A stretch of DNA of 64,000 nucleotides from Carallia brachiata (lineage: Eukaryota; Streptophyta; Magnoliopsida; Malpighiales; Rhizophoraceae). The notes beneath the pieces were generated by a model. It was given only the letters and a program-made list of their open reading frames with translations. It was not told the DNA's origin and searched no databases. The stretch's first letter is position 1. Each line of letters opens with the position of its first letter. Shown in pieces: positions 13,237 through 24,664 of the stretch. Made by a program: the position numbers and the translations under genes. The stretch spans positions 8,778,895-8,842,894 of the forward strand of contig JADCRB010000013.1 of the NCBI GenBank assembly GCA_021464245.1, given 5' to 3'.

Positions 13237-13491
13237 GTGGGATTCTCGCTGTCATTGGAGGTCGTGGGGGCAGTCAGATTCAAACAAAGGGGTCTTGTTG
13301 TTCCTTGTTTCATCGTCGTTTTGGGTGCCTTCTATGTCGTTTCGCTGTTCAGAGATTTGAACACTGGTGGTGGCGGCATTGGCGGAGGCGATGGCGGAGG
13401 TGAAAGACGGATGGTTTTGACTGTCGGTGGTGGGATGTTGTTCTTATTACTCTTCTTCGTCTTTGTAGTCTGCTTGAAGGCAGTCCATTGA
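13237..13491 (+). other. Isolated GC-richer open frame, function unknown
   Basis: The frame encodes 84 residues with a hydrophobic stretch (VVPCFIVVLGAFYVVSLF), a Gly-rich loop (about residues 47-57) and a second hydrophobic stretch (LFLLLFFVFVVCL). It stands out from its AT-rich surroundings. I recognise no family. The opposite strand is Pro-rich in one frame, which is simply the complement of the Gly-rich part. It could be a captured gene fragment, a small membrane protein, or chance. Confidence 0.15.
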
Positions 13492-14097
13492 ATTGCGTTA
13501 AACACCGGCAGCTCCTCAAAGGTAAATTTGAGAATATTCAATATTAATTTATCTCCCCTTCTTTCAGCTCTTTTCCATAGTCGTTTGAATTAATTCATTG
13601 TTACCGAGTTCAGACCTCCATAAAAATTCCCTTGATTTTTGTCTTCCGCCAGGCCAAGCAAAACAAAGCATTCATAGTCTCCCACTTGTTCGATAAAAGT
13701 CCTCAATAATCGCCAACGCTCTCTCCTCCCTTCTCTCTATCTTTCCGATTCATTTTTTTTTTGTGTTTTCAACTCCGATTCATTTTGCCCCACAACGGCC
13801 AAGACTTTTGCAAGCCTCGAAGGGGCATCTGCGCGATTTCCGTACTTCCTTGGAGGCCAAAAAGGACGCTTTTTTCAATGCATATCTTGTTTTCTCGCTT
13901 TCGTACTAAGAAAAAAAGGTGCGACCATTTAAAAGATTAAAAAAACAAAAGAAGTTTATTTGGGATATAAAATTGTGGATTTTTTTGATTATTATGCTTC
14001 CATTATTTATTTATTTTGGTTCTTTCATTGTCTATTTGTCTTCGTAAACTGTTTCTTGTGCATTTTCAAGCACAATCTGCCGTTTTTTTCCCCGGCC

Positions 14098-14110
14098 GGG
14101 GGGGGGGGGG
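14098..14110. repeat. 13-G homopolymer in a CCGGCC context
   Basis: A run of 13 G follows CCCCGGCC. It lies in the pyrimidine-rich spacer before UPM1 and is the only long G run in the window. Its length is likely to be error-prone in sequencing. Confidence 0.8.
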
Positions 14111-14427
14111 TTAGTTTTTCGCATGCAAATGAGAAGCCATTGCTCTGTTTTTAAGTGCTACAAATATTCTACATGCAGCGTTGTGCACATTAAATTAAAG
14201 CAATATTTATAGAACTTTTATTAATAACACAAAAACAAAAAGAAAAAAGAAAGAAGAAGGCGAGTCGATTTGGAAGCGGCTTAAGGAAGCCGAACTTCTT
14301 CTTGATTTTATTATTATTATTATTATTTTTTAATACTTTTTGTTGTTTGGAGTGCAGAGAGATGACGATGAAAATTGAAGGAGTTTGTGGTCAAAGTAGT
14401 TCTCTTTCTGTGGCCTTTACACGTGCG

Positions 14428-14515
14428 AATAATAATAATAATAATAGTGCCCCTATATAGCTTTCAAAGGACACCCATCTCCGCCACGTTTCAAAGGACA
14501 CCCATCTGCGCCGCC
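14428..14515 (+). promoter_or_regulatory. UPM1 promoter: AAT repeat, TATA-like box, 27-bp tandem repeat
   Basis: An (AAT)n run (14428-14446) is followed by a TATA-like CTATATAG (14453-14460). Then come two tandem copies of a 27-bp unit beginning TTTCAAAGGACACCCATCT (14462-14488 and 14489-14515). The box lies about 145 bp before the UPM1 ATG, a plausible spacing for a plant leader of about 110 bp. If so, the tandem repeat sits at the transcription start or in the leader. Confidence 0.45.
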
Positions 14516-14602
14516 GCTTTCGTTGTATTGCCTTAATTTAAACCCAAACCCCACTTCTTTTTTAGTGCCGGTCGCCGTGCAGCCCCCAAAGACTCGAACA
14601 CT

Positions 14603-16663
14603 ATGGTGGCTTTTGTAAAGATCCCATCTTTCTATTCTTCTCACGTCTCTAAGCATAATTTTAGTAATTCTGTCTCCTTTAATCCAAACCCCATTTGTTG
14701 TTTACCATACAAAACCTCACCTTTTACTGAAAAGCATTCTATTGAAAGATATCAGAGAGACCAATGGCTTTTCACCAACCAATTTCAATACCAATCGTCC
14801 TCGTGCCCTCTTCCGCTGGATTCGGATTCCATCAGACAAAACGACATCGCTTTGCAGCTGCCCGAGTTGAGAAAGCTGCTCCAAGTCCTTAAAGACAAGA
14901 GGCAGACTTGTGGGTCGGGTGCTAAAGATGGTAGTGAGGAGAAATGTGGTCCGGGGAATGTGTTCTTGGTGGGGACGGGGCCTGGAGACCCGGAATTGTT
15001 GACGTTGAAAGCAGTCAGAGTGATCCAGAAAGCCGATCTTTTGTTGTATGATAGGTTGGTGTCCCATGATGTCTTGGATTTGATTGGTCCTGATGCTAGA
15101 TTGCTTTATGTTGGCAAGACTGCTGGCTACCATAGCAGAACCCAGGTAAACTTTATTTAAGGTTGCTGTATTGTTAAGTAGCTTAATTTGATTCTCATTT
15201 TGAAGGCTTATGGTACTTACAATTGGATTGGGTACTTAGAATTTGTTTGAATTTAGCTGGTATAGTGACATGGAACTAGTTTTCGTTTCATTTAGTTGAA
15301 CTTATGTTTTTTCATTAAATTGTAGATACATTGCCTGTGGATAGACTTAATATCAAATACATATATATGGGTGTTTGCAAGGTACATTCGGTTTAATTGA
15401 GACAAAAAATCCTCTTGGATGGTGTCTTTGCAGGAGGAGATACACGAACTGCTTTTGAGTTTTGCGGAAGCGGGGGCTAATGTTGTTAGACTCAAAGGAG
15501 GGGATCCGCTAGTAAGTTCCTGTCAAAAAAGTGACTGAAGTTAGCTTATAAATGCGATGAAATTTTCATTCTAGTTGTGCTATTGGTGACATACATTTTG
15601 GGTTTTAAAGGTATTTGGACGGGGTGGAGAAGAGATGGATTTTCTACAACAGCAAGGAATTCAAGTGAAAGTTATTCCGGGTATGGTTTTGTACACTTGG
15701 TCTCCAAAATTATTAGGGCTCAGTTGCTGTAAACATGTTTCAAAACTGCTCCTAAGTTGTAAATTGCTCGGTAAGAAAATGAGTGAGAGAAAACTTGTAG
15801 ATATTAATCCTTCAAATAAAAGGCTGTGAAAAATGAGTGGGGGTAAATTCTTAGTGGGAAATTTTTAGACCATGATGTCCTTCAATTATTGCGTTTTATT
15901 TGCAGCATAATCAGTCCAGTACTATACATGCACTAAACCAACTAACGTTGTCTATGTTTACATAAGGTTGTCTACTTTTCCTGGTCATGACATTGTGCAC
16001 TATTTTCTTTTCCTTTTCATTAACCCTTTTCTGGTTAGTAAATTAGAACACATCAATAGGGGTGTGGGCATGATACTATGGTGATCTCTATGCAGGTATA
16101 ACTGCTGCTTCTGGGATTGCAGCAGAACTTGGGATTCCATTGACTCACCGCGGTATTGCACAGAGCGTTAGATTTTTAACAGGACATTCAATGAAAGGAG
16201 GAACAGACCCTCTCTTTGTAGCGGAAAATGCAGCTGACCCTGATTCAACCTTGGTAGTTTATATGGGCTTGTCGACACTCCCTTCTCTTGCATTGAAGTT
16301 GATGAGCCATGGTCTGGCAGCAAGCACACCAGCTGCTGCAGTGGAGCGAGGAACCACACCCCAGCAACGCGTGGTAAGTATGGTGGTCATCTAAATTGAG
16401 AAGTAGACAGTACGTAAGCTAGCAGAATTTTCAATTTGGCTTTCTTTGAGCGGTTGCAATGTGTTTTAGCTTTTAGCTATCAACCAATAACAGTTTTATC
16501 TGCAATCACATAGGTCTTTGCTGAACTGAAGGATCTTGCTGATAAAATTGCATTAGTAAAGTTGGTTTCACCTACTTTGATTATCATTGGGAAGGTGGTT
16601 CAACTGTCACCATTCTGGCCACATTCTTCAAATACAGTAGCTTCCTTGGTAGAGACTATGTAA
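14603..16663 (+). CDS. UPM1: Uroporphyrinogen-III C-methyltransferase (SUMT), plastid
   Basis: The enzyme uses SAM to methylate uroporphyrinogen III at C2 and C7, giving precorrin-2. This is the branch point towards sirohaem, the cofactor of nitrite and sulphite reductases. Five exons read cleanly: 14603-15145, 15434-15511, 15611-15680, 16096-16373, 16514-16663. They encode 372 residues, the size expected for plant UPM1. The first 110 or so residues are Ser/Asn-rich without a fold, fitting a plastid transit peptide. The tetrapyrrole methylase fold follows with its hallmarks: [18 protein letters not shown] (SAM loop), [61 protein letters not shown] and [15 protein letters not shown]. All introns are GT-AG. 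No defect is seen. The other steps of sirohaem synthesis are not encoded nearby. Confidence 0.96.
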
Positions 16664-17082
16664 CATTATTTGCAGGCATGGACAAAGAAATTACGTTTCC
16701 TGGTTAATCCTCTGGCGAGTTAGATATGGGGACAAATCAAATGGAGTGGACGAGTAGATGCTGCTATGGTAAGGAGTGCAACTTATATGTTTGTTTTCTT
16801 CAGCGGCATTCATGTGTTGACAGCATAGCATCCAAGGTGAAGGGCCAGCAGCATTTGACTAACGCCGAGATTCTTGTTTAGTGCTTCAAATGGACTATTC
16901 GAGCATGCCATATGTATTTTCTAGTCTAATCTTAAGGCCCGATGATAGAAGCTCCTAATTTTTTGAGTTCGCATGAATCTGGACAAGCAGCAAACCATTC
17001 AGATGTGGGTTGCTACTTTGTGTTGCCTTTTTAAAACCTCAATACGATGTCATTGTTGGCAAACAAAAATGAGCATCTTTTT
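16664..17082 (+). other. UPM1 3' flank
   Basis: This holds the presumed UPM1 3' untranslated region and then spacer. I see no further coding sequence. Confidence 0.4.
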
Positions 17083-17310
17083 TTAATAGAGAGCGATAAT
17101 TCTGAGGGAAATGCATCTAACTGGCCGAAGGCCATGGAGAACAAATTGCTGTGGCAACGGCCCGAATCTCCAGGCCCGACCGGAACAATAGCCATTAGGC
17201 CAATCTAAGACAAGCATTAGATGGTCATAATCGGCGTTAGGAAGTTCGCCGAAGCAGCAAGAAATGGTAGACTGAAAGCTCTTGAAAAGCACTAGATATC
17301 CAATCTTCAT
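17083..17310 (-). pseudogene. RNase T2 exon-1 stub (copy 1)
   Basis: The minus strand encodes a start and signal-peptide-like region, then NADYDHLMLVLDWPNGYCSG and QQFVLHGLRP, clearly matching exon 1 of the RNase T2 gene at 35485-36388. Homology ends just after the first active-site motif at about 17118; the frame then runs into unrelated residues and a stop. The Trp of HGLWP is Arg here, and exon 2, with the second catalytic His, is absent. It cannot be an active RNase. It lies about 420 bp beyond the UPM1 stop and marks the left edge of the amplified block. Confidence 0.85.
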
Positions 17311-18504
17311 GTTGCTGTGTACTGTATTCATGATGCGGTGAGTAGCCAAGGTGTTGGTTCATTTTTGGGTATCCATAATACTCATACAGCTGTTCAAAAA
17401 AATAAACAAATAAAAGCATAATTATGGAAACATCATAAGTTACATTATCAGTTCTTTGAAATCGTCTGAACATTTTTTGTATAAATATATACATGAATTT
17501 TTATCTTTTTCCAAGGACACTTCTTACCCCGTATTATGTTAGAATTACTAACGCTGTTGTTTTGCCTTAAAAAAATTAAATTATATTAACCTAAAAAATT
17601 TTTTTTGGCAAAATTCTTTTATAACTCAAAATCATTTTTTGGGAAATTATATTTTCTATTTTATTAAAATAAAAAAGAAAAAATTCAAAAACAAAAAATT
17701 AATTTCAACGAAAAATTAAAATAACAAGAAAAATCAAATGCCACTAATTTTAAATCGGCAATGGAGCCAAGAGATTAAAGTGGAATGTATTCAACGAAAA
17801 AAAAAATTGTTTTGTTACCTGCACTTAGTGCAGATATTATTATTTTATTGTTTTGTTTTAAAAAATTAAATTGTTAGTAAGAAAATTAAATATGAATCAA
17901 TCTAGCAATTGAACACCTGAATTAGAAATTAATGGAAGGATAAATATTAAATTAGATGACAATGAATATTTATTAAAAAATAAAATTACTGCATAATAGT
18001 TAAGTAAAAATAAACTAAATATTCACTGTAAAAAATTCATCATAAAGGAATTGGGAGATATACTTCGAAATGAAAGTGACAATATAGAGAGAATGCCAAT
18101 AAAACGAAGGCATGCCAATACATAGAGAGCTTCAATTATAATTACTACCAAACTCTTTATCCTTTGTAAGGTTTGTAATTAAAAGATATAAGTTCACATG
18201 ATATTAATTACGAGAGTTGAATCACAATTATTAAACAAAATAATTGTAGTTCTAATATAATTTCACATACTGTTAACCAAAATGATACAAGGAATTATTA
18301 AATTAACTATAAAAAACCAAAAGTCTCATGCAAAAATTGGCCAAAAAAAAACTCATGAGAGGATAGTCGCATGGCGTGCACTTGTCAGAGGCTCAATAAA
18401 TATATAGATAGATACTTTTGGTTTTTAATAAAAATTTTTATAAGCCTACATATTTAGGCAAAACCCTCCAGAATTCAACGATATATGCTGAGAATAAGTG
18501 TGAC

Positions 18505-18875
18505 CTTTCTCTTTCAGGTGAGCTCATTCATCCTTAAGAACTAATCCCAAGGCTGCTCAACCTGCATTTTTGTATCGAATGAGCTTTGGATTGAACTTTC
18601 ATGCTGATCAGTCTGTTCTTCTGATCATACTTCTCTTGGACTTGCCGTGAAAACAATTTTTGCCTGCATTCGGTCCGCCCCACCCCAGAATACATCATCG
18701 CTCATTGTGCTTGTAATTAGGACTATTGTGCTCGTAACTAGAAGTGACTCCATTCAAATTTATGAACAATTTGGTCGAGGTCCAGTTCTAGTTTAAATTG
18801 AAATCGGGTCACCCCCTACTTGGACCGCAATCTATAACGGGCAGACTCATTTTTGAACCCAAGTAATGAACAAGT
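18505..18875. repeat. Three-copy conserved segment 3' of the RNase genes, copy 1
   Basis: This segment starts near GGTGAGCTCATTCATCCTTA and recurs at about 25490-25810 and 34845-35130. It lies downstream of the RNase genes on their strand. Stops interrupt every frame, so it is not obviously coding. It could be an old gene fragment, a 3' untranslated or regulatory region, or a transposon end. I do not recognise it. Confidence 0.6.
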
Positions 18876-19084
18876 CATTTATAAAGGCAAATGTCCAATT
18901 TTATTTAATGATAAAAGGTGGAAGAAACAAGCACAATGCTCACTCCCTCTACCGAGCGAATGAACGGAGGGCAGGGGGGAGAGGAGACCCACTATTGGAG
19001 TCCCTCCAGTCAAAGGTGCAAATCAAACTGAATCACACTCGGTCGGTTTTAGTACTCAAACCTAGGGCAACCGAACAAATTTGT

Positions 19085-19325
19085 CCAGATGTTCTTACAA
19101 AATGCAACCAGTTACTTTTAAAATGTAACTGTAGTGTATTTTTTTTGGAAAAATATGTTTTCAAAGAAATTAAAATTTAAAATTTAAAATTAAATAGGTA
19201 TTACTCTAAAATTTAAAATGTATCATAGTATAACTTAAAAAAAAAAATTTCTTTAAATTTTTTTTTCTAAAAAAATCAATTTGATTCCATTAAAAATGGA
19301 GCCAATTGCATTTTGCAATAAGAAT
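19085..19325. mobile_element. Small MITE with TTCTTA...CAAAATGCAA ends
   Basis: The left end reads TTCTTACAAAATGCAACC and the right end, reverse complemented, TTCTTATTGCAAAATGCAA. The interior is an AT-rich array of AATTTAAAAT words. It is absent from the matching place in unit U3 (about 35335). There is no coding capacity. Confidence 0.55.
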
Positions 19326-19394
19326 CCGGTTCAAATTTCCAATTCCCACGCGGCACACAGCCTTTATTGTTAATTTATTCAGCCTAAAATACTA

Positions 19395-20750
19395 AATTAA
19401 TGCCTAACTTTCGGGCTCTTATCTTATTATAGACACCAATATTTGTTGGGGGTAAAATTAGTTCTCAATATTTTCAATGTACAATAATTTCATCTTTTCC
19501 ATTAAATAAGCATTATCTCTGCTAAAGTGTATTTACCATGTCATCAAATCACACTCAGTGGTACGACGCGTCATTAAAATTAAACTGATGGTGGTATTAC
19601 TTTTTTGCAAAAAATTATTAGAAATTTCTTTTTGTTATTATTAAAATTTAAAAAAGTATACAAAAACCAAAAAAAAAAAAAAATTTAATGAGTCTCGCTC
19701 AGCCCTCTCTCTTCATCTTTGGTCGTCGTTCTTCCCATTCTTTAAAATCTGTCCATTTTTTTTCCTTCATCCCATCGGTTGCAGCTAGCCATACGGGACA
19801 AGAGTCTTGTCCCGTATTGAAAATAAAATTCTAAAAAGTGCAGAGCACCTACAAGAATAATGATAATCACAAGGTTCAACTCAGATATGGAGAGGAACAA
19901 AACCATGTTAGTTCAATCCACATAATTACGGTCAAGCAATTGTCGTATGTATATATGGTGATCACTGTCGTCCAAGCCACGGAACCTGCCAAGATGGCTT
20001 CAGGAACGATGCCACCAAAATGAAATGAGATGTCGTCCAAAACCTTAAGTTATCTTTTTTGCCTTATAAATTGCTATTGTAAATGTAAATTGAAGTGTTC
20101 AAAAAACGTTCTTATATAGATTGCCAAATTGAAATTTTTGAGAAAAGCACGTACCCCAACGCTCAATTCTTGGACCCTACTCAATAATCTCTATTTAAGT
20201 CATCAAGCAATAGGAAATTAAAAGAAGTGATAAAAACTATCATTGAGATTTTGCTGCAGATAGTATCAGTGGCAAACGAGAGCAGTTCACAGGAAAGGAT
20301 GAAATGCAAAGAAATAATGTAGGGAATAGATTGATCAAAGGAGTAGTATGCAGAGAGTAGACCAATGTCCATCGCTTTGGAATGAGTGAGAAATCGAGAG
20401 GAAGAAGATAGATCGAGAGAAAGGATTAAATTTCAACAAATTAAGTCGAGGGAGCCATAAATGGGAAAGAGTGGGTTAGGTGAGAGAACTTAAAGCATTC
20501 TATTTATATATATATATATAAATAATAAACATAAATTTCTAGTTTTTTTAAATAAAAAATAATGCAACATTAACATAATTTTAATGACGCATCATCTTAT
20601 TAAACGTGGTTTTGTAACGTGGCAAGTATATTTCAGCAGAATTAATGGTCATTTCATAGAAAGGAGGAAATTATCCTATAATGAAAATATTGGAGACTAA
20701 TTTTATTCAAAATAAAGGTTATGTTTATAATTAACCGAACATTATATACC
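19395..20750. mobile_element. Long-TIR, Mutator-like non-autonomous element
   Basis: Its ends are long inverted repeats of roughly 180 bp. The left arm contains AAAATTAGTTCTCAATATTT and a GCGTCATTAAAATTA block. The right arm, reverse complemented, contains AAAATTAGTCTCCAATATTT and the same GCGTCATTAAAATTA block. The interior (about 19690-20450) is less AT-rich and includes stretches that look like leader or gene sequence, a known habit of Pack-MULEs, but I cannot identify the donor. The matching position in unit U3 lacks it. Long TIRs suggest a Mutator-like element; no transposase frame is present. Confidence 0.7.
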
Positions 20751-20813
20751 AATTCAAGATTTTAATAATTTATTTATATTCGGTACACATGTGACACGAA
20801 CTGTGACTAATAT

Positions 20814-21785
20814 TTATTGACTATGGACTCTTATTTGACTGATAGCATCAGTTGAGGTGTGCAGCATATGACTGCAACAATTCCCTTCAAGATGAGCATG
20901 ATTGTTCTCAAATGCAAAAGCTTCGTTCAACAACTCGACTTGGGAGGCCAACTTAATGTCATCAGTTTTGCAGTTGTCTCGAGTGAGTTCCTTGTCGCAG
21001 CCAATGAAATTTTGCGCATTTTTATCCACACAAACAACAACTTCTTGCAGCAAGTAATGGGCAGCCGTACCCGTACCCTTTTTCTTCCACCGGAAAAAAA
21101 CATGGTGATTTCCGATCTTAGATTGAACTGCAGCCAGGTACTTTGCTCTTGTATACGACCCACCAACACATATGCAGCTATTCTTCAGGGTGTTCAGCAA
21201 GTCCACTTGGTTGACGAGATCGAGGGCCTTTTCAAAGTAGGGCTTTGCGTCAAGCACTGTTTGACAACTCCCATGTTTAATCCACTGATCATTCCAAAAT
21301 TTTCTCTGCCCATCTAGGTCCGTCTTAGTATTAATGAGACTTGGCCAATCTTTCAGCATGTTTTTTTGAAGCTGAGCGTCATTCTTGAACTGAAATTGAA
21401 TACAGAAGACATTATAGAAGGGTTACATTAATATAATAAATGTAACAAGTGGGAACTACAATGGCAAGAGCTGTGAGTTTGTCTGAAAGGAATTACTTGT
21501 CTTAAAAAATATAATGAAACGTAAAAAAAATTTGATATTACCAATGACGTGATATCTGTAGAAGGATCGACGCATTTAGTTATGTCTTTGCCATCTTTGG
21601 TTACTGGCCAAAGGCCGTGAAGAACAAATTGCTGTGACAAAGGGGTGAATATGCAGGTGCGACCGGAACAATAGCCATTAGGCCAATCTAAGACAAGCAT
21701 TAGATGGTCATAATCATCTTTTGTAGGTGCCCCAGAAAGAAATGGCAAAGAGAAAGCAGAAAAACACTAGATAATTAGTCTTAAT
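20814..21785 (-). pseudogene. RNase T2 pseudogene (copy 2)
   Basis: This two-exon copy (about 21785-21542 and 21389-20814) aligns along its whole length with the gene at 35485-36388. Several changes disable it. The start codon is ATT (21783-21785). A 5-bp deletion in the signal peptide shifts frame. The Cys of FFRCKNK is Trp. A 7-bp deletion near the 3' end removes the normal stop, so the frame runs on about 22 residues. The TATAAATAG box of the intact copy is TTAAAAATAG here (about 21826-21835). Both active-site motifs (HGLWP and WIKHGSC) and both splice sites survive, so decay is fairly recent. A shorter product from an internal start cannot be excluded, but it would lack a signal peptide. 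Confidence 0.85.
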
Positions 21786-22313
21786 GTTGCAACGTATGAT
21801 ACCATAGTAACCTCATGCGTGCATCTATTTTTAAGGGCACAATGGATATGATTCACGTTTCTTTTAATGTTTTCTTTAAATTATTTATGGTCTGATTTGG
21901 TGCAGTTTTGTCTTTTGTGTGGTCCAGGTTGGGACAGTATGTCAATGACCGGGCTGGCTCTAATTAACTGAGTTTGAAAATTTTGACCACAGGCAGTTTC
22001 TTTTTTTTTTTTTTTTTTTTAATCCATAAAAATGAGGTTTACGCATCTGTAGTGAGGCTGAAAGTCATTTTATTGATTTTTTATTTAAATTTTTTATAAA
22101 AAAGATTTATTATTTAAATATTATTAATTTAAATAAAATTTTTCACGTTTAATTATAATATTAATAAATTTAACGCTTAATAATATAATTTTAATATAAA
22201 TCTTCGTTTTTCAGCGACCAACCACAAAAGAAAACCTCCAACTCAAACCAACGCAAAGGAAAGTACCTCAAACCACCAATCAATCATAAACATTTGCTTG
22301 AGAGACTGATGAC

Positions 22314-22375
22314 ATATTTATTTCCCACATCGCGGAGATGCCTTGACATTTGACAAGCAACATGGATCGGATTTA
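22314..22375. repeat. Boundary motif found four times in the RNase block
   Basis: A segment of about 60 bp built on TCGCGGAGATGCCT and a GACAAGCAACA block recurs at about 24580-24640, 33205-33262 and 36768-36830. Copies lie near edges of the amplified units, at 5' flanks of RNase copies or the starts of units U2 and U3. It may be part of a repeat that seeded the duplications. Confidence 0.6.
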
Positions 22376-23779
22376 CAAAAAGAATAAATAAATAAATGCT
22401 GCAAGTCTTGGAAGATACTTTTTATGTCCAAAACGACAAACTAAAGTTCAATTATTAGGAGCTTAAAGGCTGAATTAATTGCAAAACAACCCTGATGGCA
22501 TACTTCATTCGTAGAAATCACCGAACTTTTCTCTACAAAAATATACATGATTTTTTTTCTCTTTTGTCAAGGCCATATCTGGCGGTATTCCGTTAAAATC
22601 ACCGACGGAGGGATCAAAATGAGATCATTTTTCACTTAATTGATGATCTTTCACACAAGACGACGAAATATATGTGACATTCCAAATTAATTTCGATTTT
22701 AGCAATTGCAATTAATATAACAGAAAGAAATTTTTATGCAATTAATTTTGCTGAGAATCGAGTATGCAATTGCATATGAGATAAATTACTAGACAACTAT
22801 ATGGCCACTAATATAGAAAAAAACATATTTGATATTACGAAAAATAAATAGAAGATTCAAGGATTTTAAAATATGAATAACCGTGGAGAATGTAGAAATA
22901 TAATTTTTTTTGATGTATTAGTGTATAAATTATTTTTATTTTTATGTATGTACGTATAAGTTTATCCCGGCTTCACTGCCCATAACATTTATATATGTTG
23001 AAAATTTTGTGTCCATATAATATTTCTCTATACTGAATTCGTGATAATCCTTGCTAAGATTCTAGGATAATATATATTATGAGTTAGGAGGAAAGAAAAG
23101 GATAAAATGTTACACATATTTATAACATTGTATTTGTGTCATTTAATTTCAGATGTATCACTTTGAACATAAGTTGGTACACGATTTGGACGGTGAAAGC
23201 ACGTTTTGATATTTCTATTTCCCAGTAGTGAATTGCATCGTCTTTTGCCTCCACGTGTTAAATCGGACTTCAACATCTGATGTGAGTTTGGACAACAGGG
23301 GGACTTGTAATAGGTGGAGCAGGCAAATTGTGACTGAAAAGGGGTGTGTAACACGCGCAGTTTGCATTGGTAAGGGTCGGTGGAGCTCAAAATCATTTAC
23401 GTGGGGATATATTTAGTGTGACAGTTTTGAGAGATGATGTGATCATCAGTGTGCTCACCTAAGTTTTCTCCGTTCTACCGATTTGTTTTTCCTTTTTATA
23501 TCTATTTTAATCATTAGTCACAAAATAAAGAATTAAAATAAAAATCAATGTAAGTTGGTGTTGAAGTGTCGCACACGTGGGAATTGTTAAATAATATGTC
23601 AACAAGTGAAAGATTAAGGGTTCGAATTCTTGACTTCTATAACTGTTTCTTCCTTCTAAATAGTTGATTTAAATTTAGGAAAACTAAAAAAAAAAAAAAA
23701 AGATAAGAAGAAGGAAGGTCTGCAACAATAAACCCACAACTCAATTTGCATGACAATATGGCGCATGCCTGACAAAGAA
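22376..23779. other. Spacer of unit U1
   Basis: This contains only sequence shared with other units (listed under U1) and poly-A/T tracts. Small open frames at 23139-23416 fall in the shared segment and are not conserved as frames in its relatives at 29.3 and 43.5 kb. No gene is called. Confidence 0.45.
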
Positions 23780-23893
23780 TATGCTTTGCCGAAGCATTCA
23801 AAGCATGTGGGCAAAGCATAAATGCTTCGGCAAAGCATGCTTGCGAAAGCATATGGCCAAAGCATATGCTTTGCCCACATGCTTCGGCAGCAT
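23780..23893. repeat. Compound palindrome built from AAAGCAT / ATGCTTT words
   Basis: About ten alternating copies of CAAAGCAT and ATGCTTTG/ATGCTTCGG occur in 114 bp. The outer parts pair: GCCGAAGCATTC...GTGGGCAAAGCATA on the left with TATGCTTTGCCCAC and ATGCTTCGGC on the right. Shorter hairpins nest inside. It is less AT-rich than its surroundings and has no counterpart in the other units. It may be a cruciform-forming element, a small foldback transposon, or a decayed tandem array. Confidence 0.7.
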
Positions 23894-24579
23894 TGAGATG
23901 GAGACACGACGGAGTAAAAAAGCACATGCACCTTCATCGGGCTCAGCCCGCACGTATTTGTTCACTGATTTTGGTGGTTTTTGGAATTTTTGGAGTTGCC
24001 ACCAACTATAGAAGGTACCATCGGAACCCTAAATGTTAATAAAGAAGATTGCCTTGTTTGTTATATTAACGAGACTTAGTCTGCATACCAAGATTCATCA
24101 AAGTTCCGAAAGACTTCATATCTAAAGTGCTGTAGCAAGTCCAGACAAACATTTCATTAATATCTATTCTTATTTCTTGTTCTCATTCATTACTCTGTAT
24201 ATTTACTGCTCGTTTTATCTACCAAAAATATTAACCACTTGCATTATTCATTTTAAAATGTAGGGTGACTTTGGTGAGGAAATAGCGTCTGCGCTTTTGA
24301 AATGGTTGAATTATATTGTTTAGCATTTATTGTTTCATGTGTTTCTAAACAGCGGCTCGGTGTCGAGCCGAGTTGTCTACAAACTTAAATGAGCTGAGTT
24401 TGCCGTTAAGCAAGAATTTAGTTCGTTTATTAAATGAGTTTTTAAATGAGATTTAAGAGTTATTTGTACAATTAAATGAACAAATTCGAACAAATTTTTA
24501 TTAAATAGAGCAATCAAACTTTTAATGAACATATCAATTTATTTATTGTCCTAACGTGATCTAGATTATTTCATATAAT
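23894..24579. other. Spacer between units U1 and U2
   Basis: No gene is seen. The stretch at about 24345-24560 resembles 32690-33170 (AGCCGAGTT / GAGCCAAGTT words and similar AT-rich text), so the sequence preceding the boundary motif is also partly shared with U3. Confidence 0.4.
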
Positions 24580-24664
24580 ATTTACTTCCCTCGTTGCGGA
24601 GGTGTCTAACATTCGACACGCAACACAGATGGAGCTACAGTTTATAACTAAAAAAAGGGGTAAT

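Larger units (their letters stand above)
17480..23455. repeat. Amplified unit U1 (contains RNase copy 2)
   Basis: Segments shared with the other units, in order: 17690-17795 (also 25170-25260), 18000-18460 (also 33820-34240), 18505-19075 (also 34830-35335), the RNase gene (also 35400-36440), the boundary motif at 22314-22375, 22530-22800 (also 37070-37200 and, in part, 27300-27480 and 40945-41100), and 23030-23450 (also 27505-27550, 29245-29450 and 43390-43620). The order is kept, so U1 and U3 descend from one segment. U1 has private insertions at 19085-19325 and 19395-20750. Confidence 0.75.

Noticed and set aside
23637..24011. Cys-rich small protein frames on both strands near 23.8 kb
   Set aside because: The Cys/Ala/Phe pattern comes from the AAAGCAT/ATGCTTT palindromic words and appears on both strands.
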